7,306 bases of DNA from an uncultured Fibrobacterota bacterium (GTDB lineage Bacteria > Fibrobacterota > Chitinivibrionia > Chitinivibrionales > CAIOZP01): assembly GCA_903862805.1 (NCBI GenBank), contig CAIOZP010000142.1, forward strand, positions 1-7,306. Direction: 5' to 3'. This document shows, piece by piece, positions 1 to 6,196 of the stretch. Each line of letters starts with the position of its first letter. Positions within the stretch are counted from its first letter, which is position 1. The notes beneath the pieces are model-generated. The model was not told where the DNA came from. It made no database searches and was given only the letters and a program-made list of their open reading frames with translations. A program made the position numbers and the translations under genes.

Positions 1-263
1 AGCTTCGAGAGGATTTGGGAGCGAAAACGACTGAGCGAAGGAAGATCATGCAGGTGATATTTGTAAAATATCGGCAAATGACCTGGCACACGATCACGAT
101 GTTTGTAGCCGCAAAGACTCCGGAGAGACTTTTTTAGTGACCTGTTAAACCAGTCAAGGAAGATGTGACCATAAAAACCCCGTTGCAAAGCTCGTTCTTT
201 TTCCTCGCTCGCTCGGGAACATGCTCCTTCAAGGGTGCTTGGTGAAATTACCGGTTCTGGCAA
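1..263 (-). other. Open reading frame running off the left edge; doubtful partial gene or remnant
   Basis: On the minus strand one frame has no stop from about position 271 down to base 1 (about 90 codons). The in-frame stop TAA lies just upstream of it. The first usable initiation codon would be TTG at 263-261, with no Shine-Dalgarno sequence in front. The translation contains the stretches FYGHIFLDWFNRSL and GYKHRDRVPGHLPIFYKYH, rich in aromatic, Arg and His residues. I do not recognise a family. A run this long is uncommon but not impossible by chance across six frames, and the lack of any good start argues against an intact gene. It could be the 5' part of a gene that continues to the left, a decayed gene, or non-coding DNA. 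On the + strand a 45-codon open frame ending at 137 is equally unrecognisable. Confidence 0.2.
51..85. repeat. Nested inverted repeat
   Basis: The inner palindrome has perfect 7-bp arms, GATATTT (56-62) and AAATATC (66-72), around the loop GTA. It sits inside an outer pair, CAGGT (51-55) and ACCTG (81-85). The inner element has the size and symmetry of a dimeric regulator site, or could fold as RNA. No T-run follows it on either strand, so it is not an intrinsic terminator. It lies inside the open minus-strand frame, so coincidence is possible. Function unknown. Confidence 0.4.
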
Positions 264-354
264 AATCCGAGTTTTGATTTATTGCGATTTCAGGATTGAC
301 ACGATTTCAAAATCATGGAAATCCTCTAATCAAGCAAATCAAGGTTCAACAATG

Positions 355-530
355 GGGTAAAAACTGTCAAGAACACCCTCCAGACCGTCAAGGACAGGGT
401 AAAAACTGTCAAGAACACCCTCCAGACCGTCAAGGACAGGGCAAAAACTGTCAAGAACGCCCTCCAGACCGTCAAGGACAGGGTAAAAACTGTCAAGAAC
501 GCCCTCCAGACTGTCAAGGACAGGGTAAAA
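355..530. repeat. Tandem repeat, 42-bp unit, four full copies plus a fragment
   Basis: Copies begin at 355, 397, 439 and 481, and an 8-base start of a fifth lies at 523. Copies 1 and 2 are identical. Copy 3 differs at unit positions 4 (T to C) and 21 (A to G); copy 4 differs at 21 (A to G) and 32 (C to T). Each unit is two diverged 21-bp halves matching at 13 of 21 positions, so the core GTCAAGAAC or GTCAAGGAC recurs every 21 bp, eight times from 366 to 521. Because 42 is a multiple of 3, frames without a stop in one unit stay open throughout; this explains the short open frames on both strands here. There are no unique spacers, so it is not a CRISPR. It is a minisatellite-type array, possibly with helically phased protein sites, lying about 240 bp upstream of the glycosyltransferase operon. 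Confidence 0.93.
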
Positions 531-548
531 CTCGCCCAAAATCGAGTT
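529..548. repeat. Short inverted repeat at the end of the tandem array
   Basis: AACTCG (529-534) and CGAGTT (543-548) are perfect 6-bp arms around an 8-base loop, placed exactly where the 42-bp array breaks down. A similar sequence, CAAAATC followed by CGAGTTTTG, occurs at 261-275 on the other side of the array, so the two copies loosely flank the block 261-548. No T-tract follows, so a terminator is unlikely. It could be a boundary mark of the array or chance. Confidence 0.35.
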
Positions 549-559
549 CCTGTTTCTGA

Positions 560-766
560 ATGTAAAGAAGCACTGAAACCAAGACACTCAAGATATTACG
601 AAAGCTGCCGCTGGCAACTGTGGTTTCAGGTTTTAGCCAGCTCCGGTTGGCTCTAACTCTCAAAACACTCTTCAACAATAAACATCCACCTTCTGACGGA
701 GTGTATTTTCGAGCGGCTTCCGGTTAATCAAATTCATAAAACAGCAAGCAACGGCAACGGAATCGA
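560..766. other. Leader region upstream of the glycosyltransferase operon
   Basis: This 207-base stretch holds no open reading frame worth reporting. It contains a short hairpin (635-652) and a competing pairing (610-615 with 636-641). AT-rich blocks that could act as -10 elements occur, for example TATTTT at 704-709, but none has a recognisable -35 at the right spacing, so no promoter is called. The operon promoter is nevertheless expected here or within or upstream of the tandem repeat, because no gene on the same strand immediately precedes it. Confidence 0.5.
635..652 (+). promoter_or_regulatory. Small leader hairpin with a UNCG-type tetraloop
   Basis: AGCCAGC (635-641) pairs with GGTTGGCT (645-652) as seven pairs including one G-U, leaving the loop TCCG closed by C-G, which is a stable UNCG-class tetraloop in RNA. 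GCCAGC (636-641) can instead pair with GCTGGC at 610-615, so the two folds exclude each other. No T-run follows, so it does not look like a classical terminator. A structural or regulatory role in the operon leader is speculative. Confidence 0.35.
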
Positions 767-1888
767 ATGCGCATCCTTGTTCTCAATTGGCGCGATCTCA
801 GGCACCCCGAAGGCGGTGGGGCCGAGGTTCATTTCTTCGAGATATTCAAACGCCTCGCAGCAAAAGGGCACGAGATCGTCCTGCTCACAACCCGCACTGC
901 CAATATGTCCAAGACCGATGAATACGATGGCATAAAAATTCTCCGCTGGGGAAGCACTTATTTTTTCAACTGGGAAGCGCCCGGTCTAATCAAACGTGTT
1001 TTGAAGGAATTTAAGGCCGATGTCGTGATCGACGATGTCAATAAAATCCCTTTCTTTACTCCGTCACGAATTGGGAAAAATGGCCCGGCAACAGCGGTGT
1101 TTTTCCATCATCTGTTTGGTAAAACAATTTTCGAACTGACGATTTTTCCTTTGGCTCATTATGTACTGCGACTCGAAAAGCTTTCCGGTATGCTTTACCG
1201 GCATACACAATGTTGCACTGTTTCGCCGAGCACCAAGGCCGAGTTGATAAAAATCGGGTTCCGCGAACAGAACATTACGATCATCGAGAACAGCGTCGAT
1301 ACCGATGTCTATTTTCCTGATCCGGAAGTCGAGCGGGAAAATGATCTGCTTCTGTTTACCGGACGATTGAAGTCGTACAAGAATGTCGGGCTTCTGCTTG
1401 AGGCTATGCGAATCCTTGCCGATCGAGGCCGCAGACTCCGGCTGGCAATTGTTGGCTGCGGAGATGACGAGCAGGCACTTCGACGCAAAGTGACCCAGCT
1501 CAAACTGTATAACGATGTCGAGTTTCTTGGATTTGTGAGTGAAGCGACTAAGGTAGATCTTTACAGAAGAGCATTCCTATTTGTCAACCCATCCAAAAAA
1601 GAAGGGTGGGGGATAACCAACATCGAGGCAAACGCCTGCGGTGCAGTTGTTGTGGCAAACGATGCGCCGGGAATCCGCGATGCTGTCCGGCACGAAGAAA
1701 CCGGGCTGCTTTATCGCGAAAATGATCTTGGCGACCTAATCGCCTGTATGGAACGTGCAATTGACAACAGGGAACTGCGGCAGAAACTTACGGCGGGCGG
1801 GCTTCGCTGGGCCCGCACATTCAGCTGGGACAGCAGCGCAGAGAAAATGGAAAAATGGCTCAAGGGAAAAGTTCTCGAAATACACTGA
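767..1888 (+). CDS. Glycosyltransferase family 4 (GT-B fold), cytoplasmic
   Basis: A 373-residue protein of the usual length for a GT4 retaining glycosyltransferase. The N-terminal domain opens with MRILVLNWRDLRHPEGGGAE; the glycine-rich GGGAE (residues 16-20) is the acceptor-side loop common in this family. The C-terminal nucleotide-sugar domain has FTGRLKSYKNV (197-207; Arg200 and Lys205 expected to contact the donor phosphates) and the EX7E motif EGWGITNIE (Glu279 and Glu287), followed by ANACGAVVVA. There is no signal peptide or membrane helix. The ATG is preceded only by a weak purine stretch (GGAA at 759-762), but no better start exists and the protein aligns from its first strand. Its 3' end overlaps the next gene by 34 bases, so it heads a coupled three-gene operon. 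The family is secure; donor sugar and acceptor cannot be read. In context it probably builds a glycolipid, polysaccharide or lipid-linked oligosaccharide. Confidence 0.93.
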   Translation: MRILVLNWRDLRHPEGGGAEVHFFEIFKRLAAKGHEIVLLTTRTANMSKTDEYDGIKILRWGSTYFFNWEAPGLIKRVLKEFKADVVIDDVNKIPFFTPSRIGKNGPATAVFFHHLFGKTIFELTIFPLAHYVLRLEKLSGMLYRHTQCCTVSPSTKAELIKIGFREQNITIIENSVDTDVYFPDPEVERENDLLLFTGRLKSYKNVGLLLEAMRILADRGRRLRLAIVGCGDDEQALRRKVTQLKLYNDVEFLGFVSEATKVDLYRRAFLFVNPSKKEGWGITNIEANACGAVVVANDAPGIRDAVRHEETGLLYRENDLGDLIACMERAIDNRELRQKLTAGGLRWARTFSWDSSAEKMEKWLKGKVLEIH

Positions 1889-2859
1889 GCTTCTTACTCA
1901 AGGTGCTCGTCACGGTCGGAGTTCTCTGGTTCGTGATAGGGAAGCTGGGATGGCAAAACATTCTGAGTACGGTCGAACACGCCAACTGGCACTGGCTGCT
2001 TGTTGCCGAGTTGGTATTCATATTCAGTTCGGTGGTCGGCGTGGTTCAGTGGAAGCTTCTGCTTGATAACAGAGGAATGAAAGTTTCGTTCTGGCGTGCG
2101 CTGGTTCTCTATTTCGTAGGATTGCTTTTCAACAACATTATGCTCGGAATGGTCACCGGCGATGCTGTAAAAATCGCCATGCTGAAGAACGACGGTGGCA
2201 GCGGAACCGGCCGACTTTCGCTTGCTGCTACATTCCTCGATCGAATTGCCGGTCTTTGGGCAATGATGGCTTTTGCGATGATCGGCAGCGTGATCCTTTT
2301 CCATCACGGTTTATCATCTGTAAACAGCCACATCGAAACAGCCGCAGCTGCGCTTGCGGTAACGTTCGTCGGGTTCTGTGGAATTTGCGTTGTGATCATT
2401 TCGCAACGGGCGCAGAAGATGGTCTTCGCGCTGATCGAAATGATGCCACTTCCCGGCAAGGAAAAAATCCGCGACATCGTTTCCGAATTGTTCATCGAAG
2501 TTCACGATCGCCACATACTGCTACCGGTTATCTGCCTTTCGAGTGTTGTGCAGATAACCCGAATTGCTGTTCACATCCTGTGCGCCGCGTCGCTTGGAAT
2601 TTTAACTGCTGACAATTTCCAGTATTTCTTTGTATTTGTTCCGATGACCGCAATCATAATGCTTGTGCCGTTTCCTTTCGGTGTTCGCGAGGTTATCGCA
2701 GGCGGACTTTTCGCAATGGCCGGATTCCGGAGCGATGCGGCCTTGGTCATGCAGTTCCTTGCGACACTTGTCGTTCTTGCGACAAGCGTATTTTCAGGGC
2801 TGCTGTTTCTATCAAGTCACTTTTCCGAAGGCGGCGCAAAGCCGAATGGTGAGTCATGA
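1855..2859 (+). CDS. LPG-synthase-TM / YbhN-like flippase-domain integral membrane protein
   Basis: A 334-residue hydrophobic protein with about eight predicted helices (near residues 11-28, 46-66, 79-98, 133-150, 163-183, 221-245, 256-275 and 295-320). It shows the marks of the lysylphosphatidylglycerol synthase transmembrane / UPF0104 family: a GDAVK motif (102-106, usually GGDAVR), LDRIAGL (128-134), and VPFPFGVRE (271-279, like the family's IPIPGGIGVRE). It lacks the soluble C-terminal aminoacyl-transferase domain of MprF, so it is not an LPG synthase. Stand-alone members are associated with lipid or glycolipid handling and often sit beside glycosyltransferases, as here. The ATG at 1855 lies inside the end of the GT4 gene (34-base overlap) and places the first helix normally. 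The stop overlaps the next start as ATGA (2856-2859), which implies translational coupling. Whether it flips a lipid, and which one, is inference. Confidence 0.88.
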   Translation: MAQGKSSRNTLSFLLKVLVTVGVLWFVIGKLGWQNILSTVEHANWHWLLVAELVFIFSSVVGVVQWKLLLDNRGMKVSFWRALVLYFVGLLFNNIMLGMVTGDAVKIAMLKNDGGSGTGRLSLAATFLDRIAGLWAMMAFAMIGSVILFHHGLSSVNSHIETAAAALAVTFVGFCGICVVIISQRAQKMVFALIEMMPLPGKEKIRDIVSELFIEVHDRHILLPVICLSSVVQITRIAVHILCAASLGILTADNFQYFFVFVPMTAIIMLVPFPFGVREVIAGGLFAMAGFRSDAALVMQFLATLVVLATSVFSGLLFLSSHFSEGGAKPNGES

Positions 2860-3788
2860 AGATTTCCATAATCGTACCTCTGCTCAACGAAAAAGAAAGC
2901 CTCGGCGAACTCGCCGCATCCATCGGCGCTGTAATGAACGAACAGCGCTGGACATACGAGATAATCTTCGTTGACGACGGTAGCACCGACGGTTCATTTG
3001 AGGAAATCAAGCGTCTGCACGATTTGCATCCGTCAATCATCCGGTCGGTCAGTTTCTGCCGCAACTACGGCAAGGCCGCCGCACTTTCCACCGGAATCAC
3101 AAAGGCTTGCGGAGAAATAATCGTCACGATGGACGCTGATCTTCAAGATGATCCGGTCGCCATTCCAGAAATGGTTCGCCTTATCGAAATCGAAGGATTC
3201 GACCTCGTCTCCGGCTGGAAACAAAAGCGCAAGGATCCGATCCTGTCGAAAAACATTCCGAGCAAATTCTTCAACACATTTGTCTCGATGGTCGCAGGAA
3301 TCCGTTTGCACGATTTCAACTGCGGCTTCAAAGCATATCGCGCCGAAGCCGCAAAGAGCCTCGAAATATATGGCGAACGTCATCGCTTTTTGCCGGTGCT
3401 TGCACATTGGAACGGCTGGCGTGTCACCGAGTCACCGGTGCCGCATCATGCGAGAAAATTCGGCAAGAGCAAATATGGCTGGAACCGTTTCGTCAACGGC
3501 GCGTTCGACGTGCTGACGCTCTGGTTCCTGCGTCGTTACATGAGTAATCCGATGCATTTCTTCGGGCTGATCGGTCTGATCTGCGGCTTTGTCGGTGTCG
3601 GCATCCTGTCAGGTTTCGGAATCGAGTGGCTCATCACCCACGAGCTTCACATCCGCCCGTTAATGCTCCTTGGAGTCGGCGCGCTTATCATGGGAATCCA
3701 GTTCGTTTCCATCGGACTGGTGGGCGAGCTTATCACGAGCACCGGCGGTAAAGGCCGCGATTACCTTGTGCGGCGAACGATAGAATAG
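2856..3788 (+). CDS. Polyprenyl-phosphate glycosyltransferase, GT2 (DPM1/GtrB-like)
   Basis: 310 residues. The N-terminal GT-A domain starts MKISIIVPLLNEKESL and has the donor-binding DDGS (40-43), the metal-binding DAD (93-95) and QDDP (97-100), then HDFNCGFKAYR (152-162) and RHRFLP (175-180), all typical of dolichol/undecaprenyl-phosphate sugar transferases. KFGKSKYG (201-208) is the conserved basic membrane-facing segment. Two C-terminal helices (about 231-255 and 266-292) match the GtrB/ArnC arrangement that anchors the enzyme. Expected reaction: transfer of a sugar from a nucleotide donor to undecaprenyl phosphate on the cytoplasmic face. The start is fixed by the ATGA overlap with the preceding gene and a GGTGA site close upstream. 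Last gene of the operon: a gap of about 200 bases follows. Substrate (glucose, mannose, aminoarabinose or other) cannot be told. Confidence 0.93.
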   Translation: MKISIIVPLLNEKESLGELAASIGAVMNEQRWTYEIIFVDDGSTDGSFEEIKRLHDLHPSIIRSVSFCRNYGKAAALSTGITKACGEIIVTMDADLQDDPVAIPEMVRLIEIEGFDLVSGWKQKRKDPILSKNIPSKFFNTFVSMVAGIRLHDFNCGFKAYRAEAAKSLEIYGERHRFLPVLAHWNGWRVTESPVPHHARKFGKSKYGWNRFVNGAFDVLTLWFLRRYMSNPMHFFGLIGLICGFVGVGILSGFGIEWLITHELHIRPLMLLGVGALIMGIQFVSIGLVGELITSTGGKGRDYLVRRTIE

Positions 3789-3990
3789 TCAGGTCACGCC
3801 TGTTCCTTGCACTGCCGGAATCCGTTTTTGTACCGTCACCCCGAACTTTCCGGCGGCGGTGCCCTCATAAAGCTGTTTCTTCGCGGCATGACATATTTTT
3901 GGCGCCTGAGCTTCGGGGCGTTGAAATCATTTTGTTCCTTCCTCCCGAAAAATGCAGAAGAAATATGTAATTCCGAATGAAAGGTCGCAG
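3789..3990. other. Intergenic region with imperfect inverted repeats
   Basis: No gene is visible. The sequence holds an inverted repeat, GCCGGAA (3814-3820) with TTCCGGC (3848-3854), extendable outward by one G-U and one C-G pair, around a 27-base loop. There is also a smaller bulged hairpin at 3903-3920 (arms CGCCTGA and TCGGGGCG). Neither is followed by a convincing T-tract, so I call no terminator for the glycosyltransferase operon. TTGAAA at 3921-3926 resembles a -35 element but has no matching -10. A promoter for transketolase is expected here but not identified. Confidence 0.45.
3980..3984 (+). promoter_or_regulatory. Ribosome binding site supporting the transketolase start at 3991
   Basis: AAAGG followed by a 6-base spacer before ATG 3991. 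The upstream in-frame ATG at 3952 has only pyrimidine-rich sequence before it (TTCCTTCCTCCC), so the internal start is preferred; it removes 13 residues (MQKKYVIPNERSQ) not typical of the family. Confidence 0.6.
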
Positions 3991-6051
3991 ATGTCCAGCT
4001 CCAAGCGCGCAGCCGACAACATGAGAGTTCTTGCTCTTTCCATGGTGGAAAAAGCAGTGTCCGGACATCCGGGCGGATCAATGGGCGGCTGCGACTTTGT
4101 GCATGTGCTCTACAGCGAATTTCTGCGCTTCGATCCAGACAATCGTTCGTGGCATTTTCGTGACCGGTTCTTCCTTGATCCTGGCCACCTTTCGCCGATG
4201 CTTTATGCGCAACTTGCGATGATCGGTGCGTTCTCTGCCGACGATCTCAAATTGTTTCGTCAGTGGGATAGCATCACGCCAGGCCACCCCGAAGCCGACG
4301 ATGTTCATGGTATAGAAAATTCGTCGGGCCCGCTGGGCATGGGCCACGCGATGGCGCTCGGATCGGCAATCGCCGAGAGGTTCTATGCAAAGCGCTTCGG
4401 CGAGTGGATGTCACACAGAACATACGCATACATTTCCGATGGCGGTATTCAGGAGGAAATCAGTCAAGGCGTCGGCCGCATTGCCGGTCACCTCGGACTT
4501 TCCAACTTCGTAATGTTTTTTGACAGCAACGATATTCAGCTCTCGCACAAGACCGATGCCTGCACCAGCGAAGACACTGCCGCCAAGTACGAATCCTGGG
4601 GATGGCGAGTCGAAACTATCGACGGCAACGATCACGATGCGATTCGGTCGGCGCTCAAAAATGCGATCGCCGAGACAAAAAAACCAACGCTTATTATCGG
4701 TAAAACGGTCATGGGCAAGGGCGCGAAAGGCCCGGCAGGCGAGAGCTTCGAGCACCTCGTTTCGACGCACGGTCAACCGTTGTCAAAGGCCGGTGCATCT
4801 ATCGAGAACACGATTAAAAATCTTGGTGGAGATGTCGCTGACCCATTTGCAATCTGGACCGATGTTGCAAAGCTCTATGCCGATTCGCTTGACAAAAAGA
4901 GAAGCGATGCAGCCGCATTTCGCAAGTTACAGGCCGAGTGGGAAAAGTCGAATGCAGAGCTTTCTGTCAAGCTTACCAACATGCTCGACTGCAAGGTTCC
5001 TGACATCGACTGGTCTGCCATCAAGCGCGGAACCAACGGCGCAACCCGTGTCTATTCCGGTGATATCCTTTCGGTCTTTGCCGATCGCCTCGAAAATATG
5101 GTGGTCAGTTCAGCCGACCTTTGCAATTCCGACAATACGCAACGCTTTTTGGATAAGCGTGGTCAAATAAACCGTGGTGACTTCTCCGGATCATTCATTC
5201 AGCCCGGCGTTGCCGAGCTCACGATGGCCGCGATTGCCAACGGCCTTTCGCTTCACGGCGGAATTTTTCCGGTCTGCGCGACCTTCTTTGTTTTCTCCGA
5301 CTACATGAAACCGGCGATGCGAATGGCCGCGCTGATGGGACTTCCTGTGAAGTACGTCTTCACGCACGACTCGTTCCGCGTCGGCGAAGACGGCCCGACT
5401 CACCAGCCGATCGAACACGAAACACAGATCCGCCTGCTCGAAAAGATGACCAACCTCGAAGGTCATGCCTCGATGCTGGTGCTTCGTCCGGCCGATGCCG
5501 CAGAGACGGTTCAGGCCTGGCGCATGGCAATCGAGAATACCGAATCGCCTACGGCACTGATCCTTTCGCGCCAGAACATTGCCGAGTTGCCGGTTGCTCC
5601 GGAGCTTCGCTTCGCGCAGTCAGAGGGAATCAAATGCGGTGGCTACATCGTTACCGACAGTGAAAAACGTCCCGACATAATTCTTGTCGCCAACGGTTCC
5701 GAGCTTTCGATCTCGGCCAAAGCCGCAACAATTCTTTCCCAAAAAGGGCTCGCCGTCCGCACCGTTTCTCTTCCGTCAAGCGGGCTGTTCCTTCGTCAGA
5801 GTGCCAGTCACCGCGAGTCGGTTCTGCCATTCGGCGTGCCGGTATTCGCTGTAACCGCAGGGCTTCCGATCGTGTTCGCCGATGTCGTTGGGCCTTTCGG
5901 AAAGGCCTATGGTCTCGAACGTTTCGGTGCGTCGGCTCCAGCAAACGTGCTCGACGAAAAATTCGGATACACACCGGAAGCTGTTGCTACTGCCGCCGAA
6001 AAATTTCTCGGCGAATTCAAAGTACTGATCGACAGAATAAAAAGTCTCTGA
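3991..6051 (+). CDS. tkt: Transketolase
   Basis: A thiamine-diphosphate enzyme that moves two-carbon ketol units between sugar phosphates in the non-oxidative pentose phosphate pathway, in the cytoplasm. From ATG 3991 it has 686 residues, a normal full-length single-chain form. Numbering below is from the alternative ATG at 3952; subtract 13 for the preferred start. Motifs: SGHPGGSMG (37-45), PGH (77-79), TPGHPE (109-114), GPLGMG (126-131), the cofactor/metal motif SDGG (162-165) with DSNDIQ (191-196), THG (272-274), SSADL (386-390), catalytic Glu422 in GVAELTMAAIANG, THDS (471-474), GEDGPTHQP (478-486) and LSRQN (538-542). Most transketolases have GDG where this has SDG, but the Asp and Asn metal ligands are kept. 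The set SDGG...QEEISQG recalls Bacteroidota-type enzymes. It sits in its own unit, closed by a terminator at 6072-6104. Confidence 0.97.
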   Translation: MSSSKRAADNMRVLALSMVEKAVSGHPGGSMGGCDFVHVLYSEFLRFDPDNRSWHFRDRFFLDPGHLSPMLYAQLAMIGAFSADDLKLFRQWDSITPGHPEADDVHGIENSSGPLGMGHAMALGSAIAERFYAKRFGEWMSHRTYAYISDGGIQEEISQGVGRIAGHLGLSNFVMFFDSNDIQLSHKTDACTSEDTAAKYESWGWRVETIDGNDHDAIRSALKNAIAETKKPTLIIGKTVMGKGAKGPAGESFEHLVSTHGQPLSKAGASIENTIKNLGGDVADPFAIWTDVAKLYADSLDKKRSDAAAFRKLQAEWEKSNAELSVKLTNMLDCKVPDIDWSAIKRGTNGATRVYSGDILSVFADRLENMVVSSADLCNSDNTQRFLDKRGQINRGDFSGSFIQPGVAELTMAAIANGLSLHGGIFPVCATFFVFSDYMKPAMRMAALMGLPVKYVFTHDSFRVGEDGPTHQPIEHETQIRLLEKMTNLEGHASMLVLRPADAAETVQAWRMAIENTESPTALILSRQNIAELPVAPELRFAQSEGIKCGGYIVTDSEKRPDIILVANGSELSISAKAATILSQKGLAVRTVSLPSSGLFLRQSASHRESVLPFGVPVFAVTAGLPIVFADVVGPFGKAYGLERFGASAPANVLDEKFGYTPEAVATAAEKFLGEFKVLIDRIKSL

Positions 6052-6071
6052 TCAATTATAATGTCTGAACT

Positions 6072-6104
6072 AAAAAGCCAGTCGCTTCTTGCGATTGCCT
6101 TTTT
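6072..6104 (+). terminator. Intrinsic terminator after transketolase
   Basis: AAAAAGCCAGTCGC (6072-6085) pairs with GCGATTGCCTTTTT (6091-6104) around the loop TTCTT, with one C-C mismatch and one G-U pair. The stem is GC-rich at its apex and ends in a T-run. The matching A-run on the 5' side means the hairpin could work in both directions. It lies about 20 bases past the transketolase stop. Confidence 0.88.
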
Positions 6105-6196
6105 ATCAACTCGGCATAAATTCATCTATTCACAGTTACCGTGATGCGTCTGGGGTATATTCATTCTGGATCAATCAAATCTTCCAGGAGGATCAA
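6105..6196 (+). promoter_or_regulatory. Probable promoter region of the Rieske gene (element not resolved)
   Basis: Because a terminator closes the upstream gene and a strong Shine-Dalgarno site lies at the far end, a promoter is expected in these 92 bases. TATATT at 6156-6161 is the best -10-like hexamer. The nearest -35-like hexamer, TTCACA at 6129-6134, is 21 bases away, which is too far for a standard sigma-70 site. The location is inferred from gene layout more than from motif quality. Confidence 0.3.
6186..6191 (+). promoter_or_regulatory. Strong Shine-Dalgarno site fixing the Rieske start
   Basis: AGGAGG with a 5-base spacer (ATCAA) before ATG 6197. The same frame is open upstream to an ATG at 6089, but that ATG lies inside the terminator hairpin and the extra 36 residues do not resemble the family, so 6197 is the start. 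Confidence 0.9.

Noticed and set aside
48..137. 29-residue + strand peptide (starts MQVIFVKYRQ) with GGAAG a few bases upstream
   Set aside because: Too short to support, no recognisable family, and it overlaps both an inverted repeat and the longer minus-strand frame.
296..301. Perfect TTGACA, a -35-like hexamer just before the tandem repeat
   Set aside because: No -10-like hexamer occurs 16-18 bases downstream (the sequence there is AAATCC), so no promoter is called.
355..530. CRISPR array
   Set aside because: Adjacent units are near-identical with no unique spacers between them; it is a plain tandem repeat.
296..559. Small + strand protein made of Gly-Lys-Asn-Cys repeats
   Set aside because: It starts with TTG and no ribosome site, and exists only because the 42-bp unit is a multiple of three; the differences between units change amino acids.
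560..570. 11-base match ATGTAAAGAAG shared with 6556-6566
   Set aside because: A match of this length is expected by chance in about 7 kb, and the flanks do not agree.
1894..2307. Minus-strand open frame of 137 codons inside the membrane-protein gene
   Set aside because: It is antisense to a clearly recognisable family member and shows no motif or ribosome site of its own; treated as a shadow.
3952..3990. Longer transketolase starting at ATG 3952
   Set aside because: The sequence before it is pyrimidine-rich with no ribosome site, whereas ATG 3991 has AAAGG at good spacing and matches the family N-terminus.
6089..6196. 36-residue N-terminal extension of the Rieske protein
   Set aside because: Its start codon overlaps the transketolase terminator, and AGGAGG sits directly before ATG 6197.
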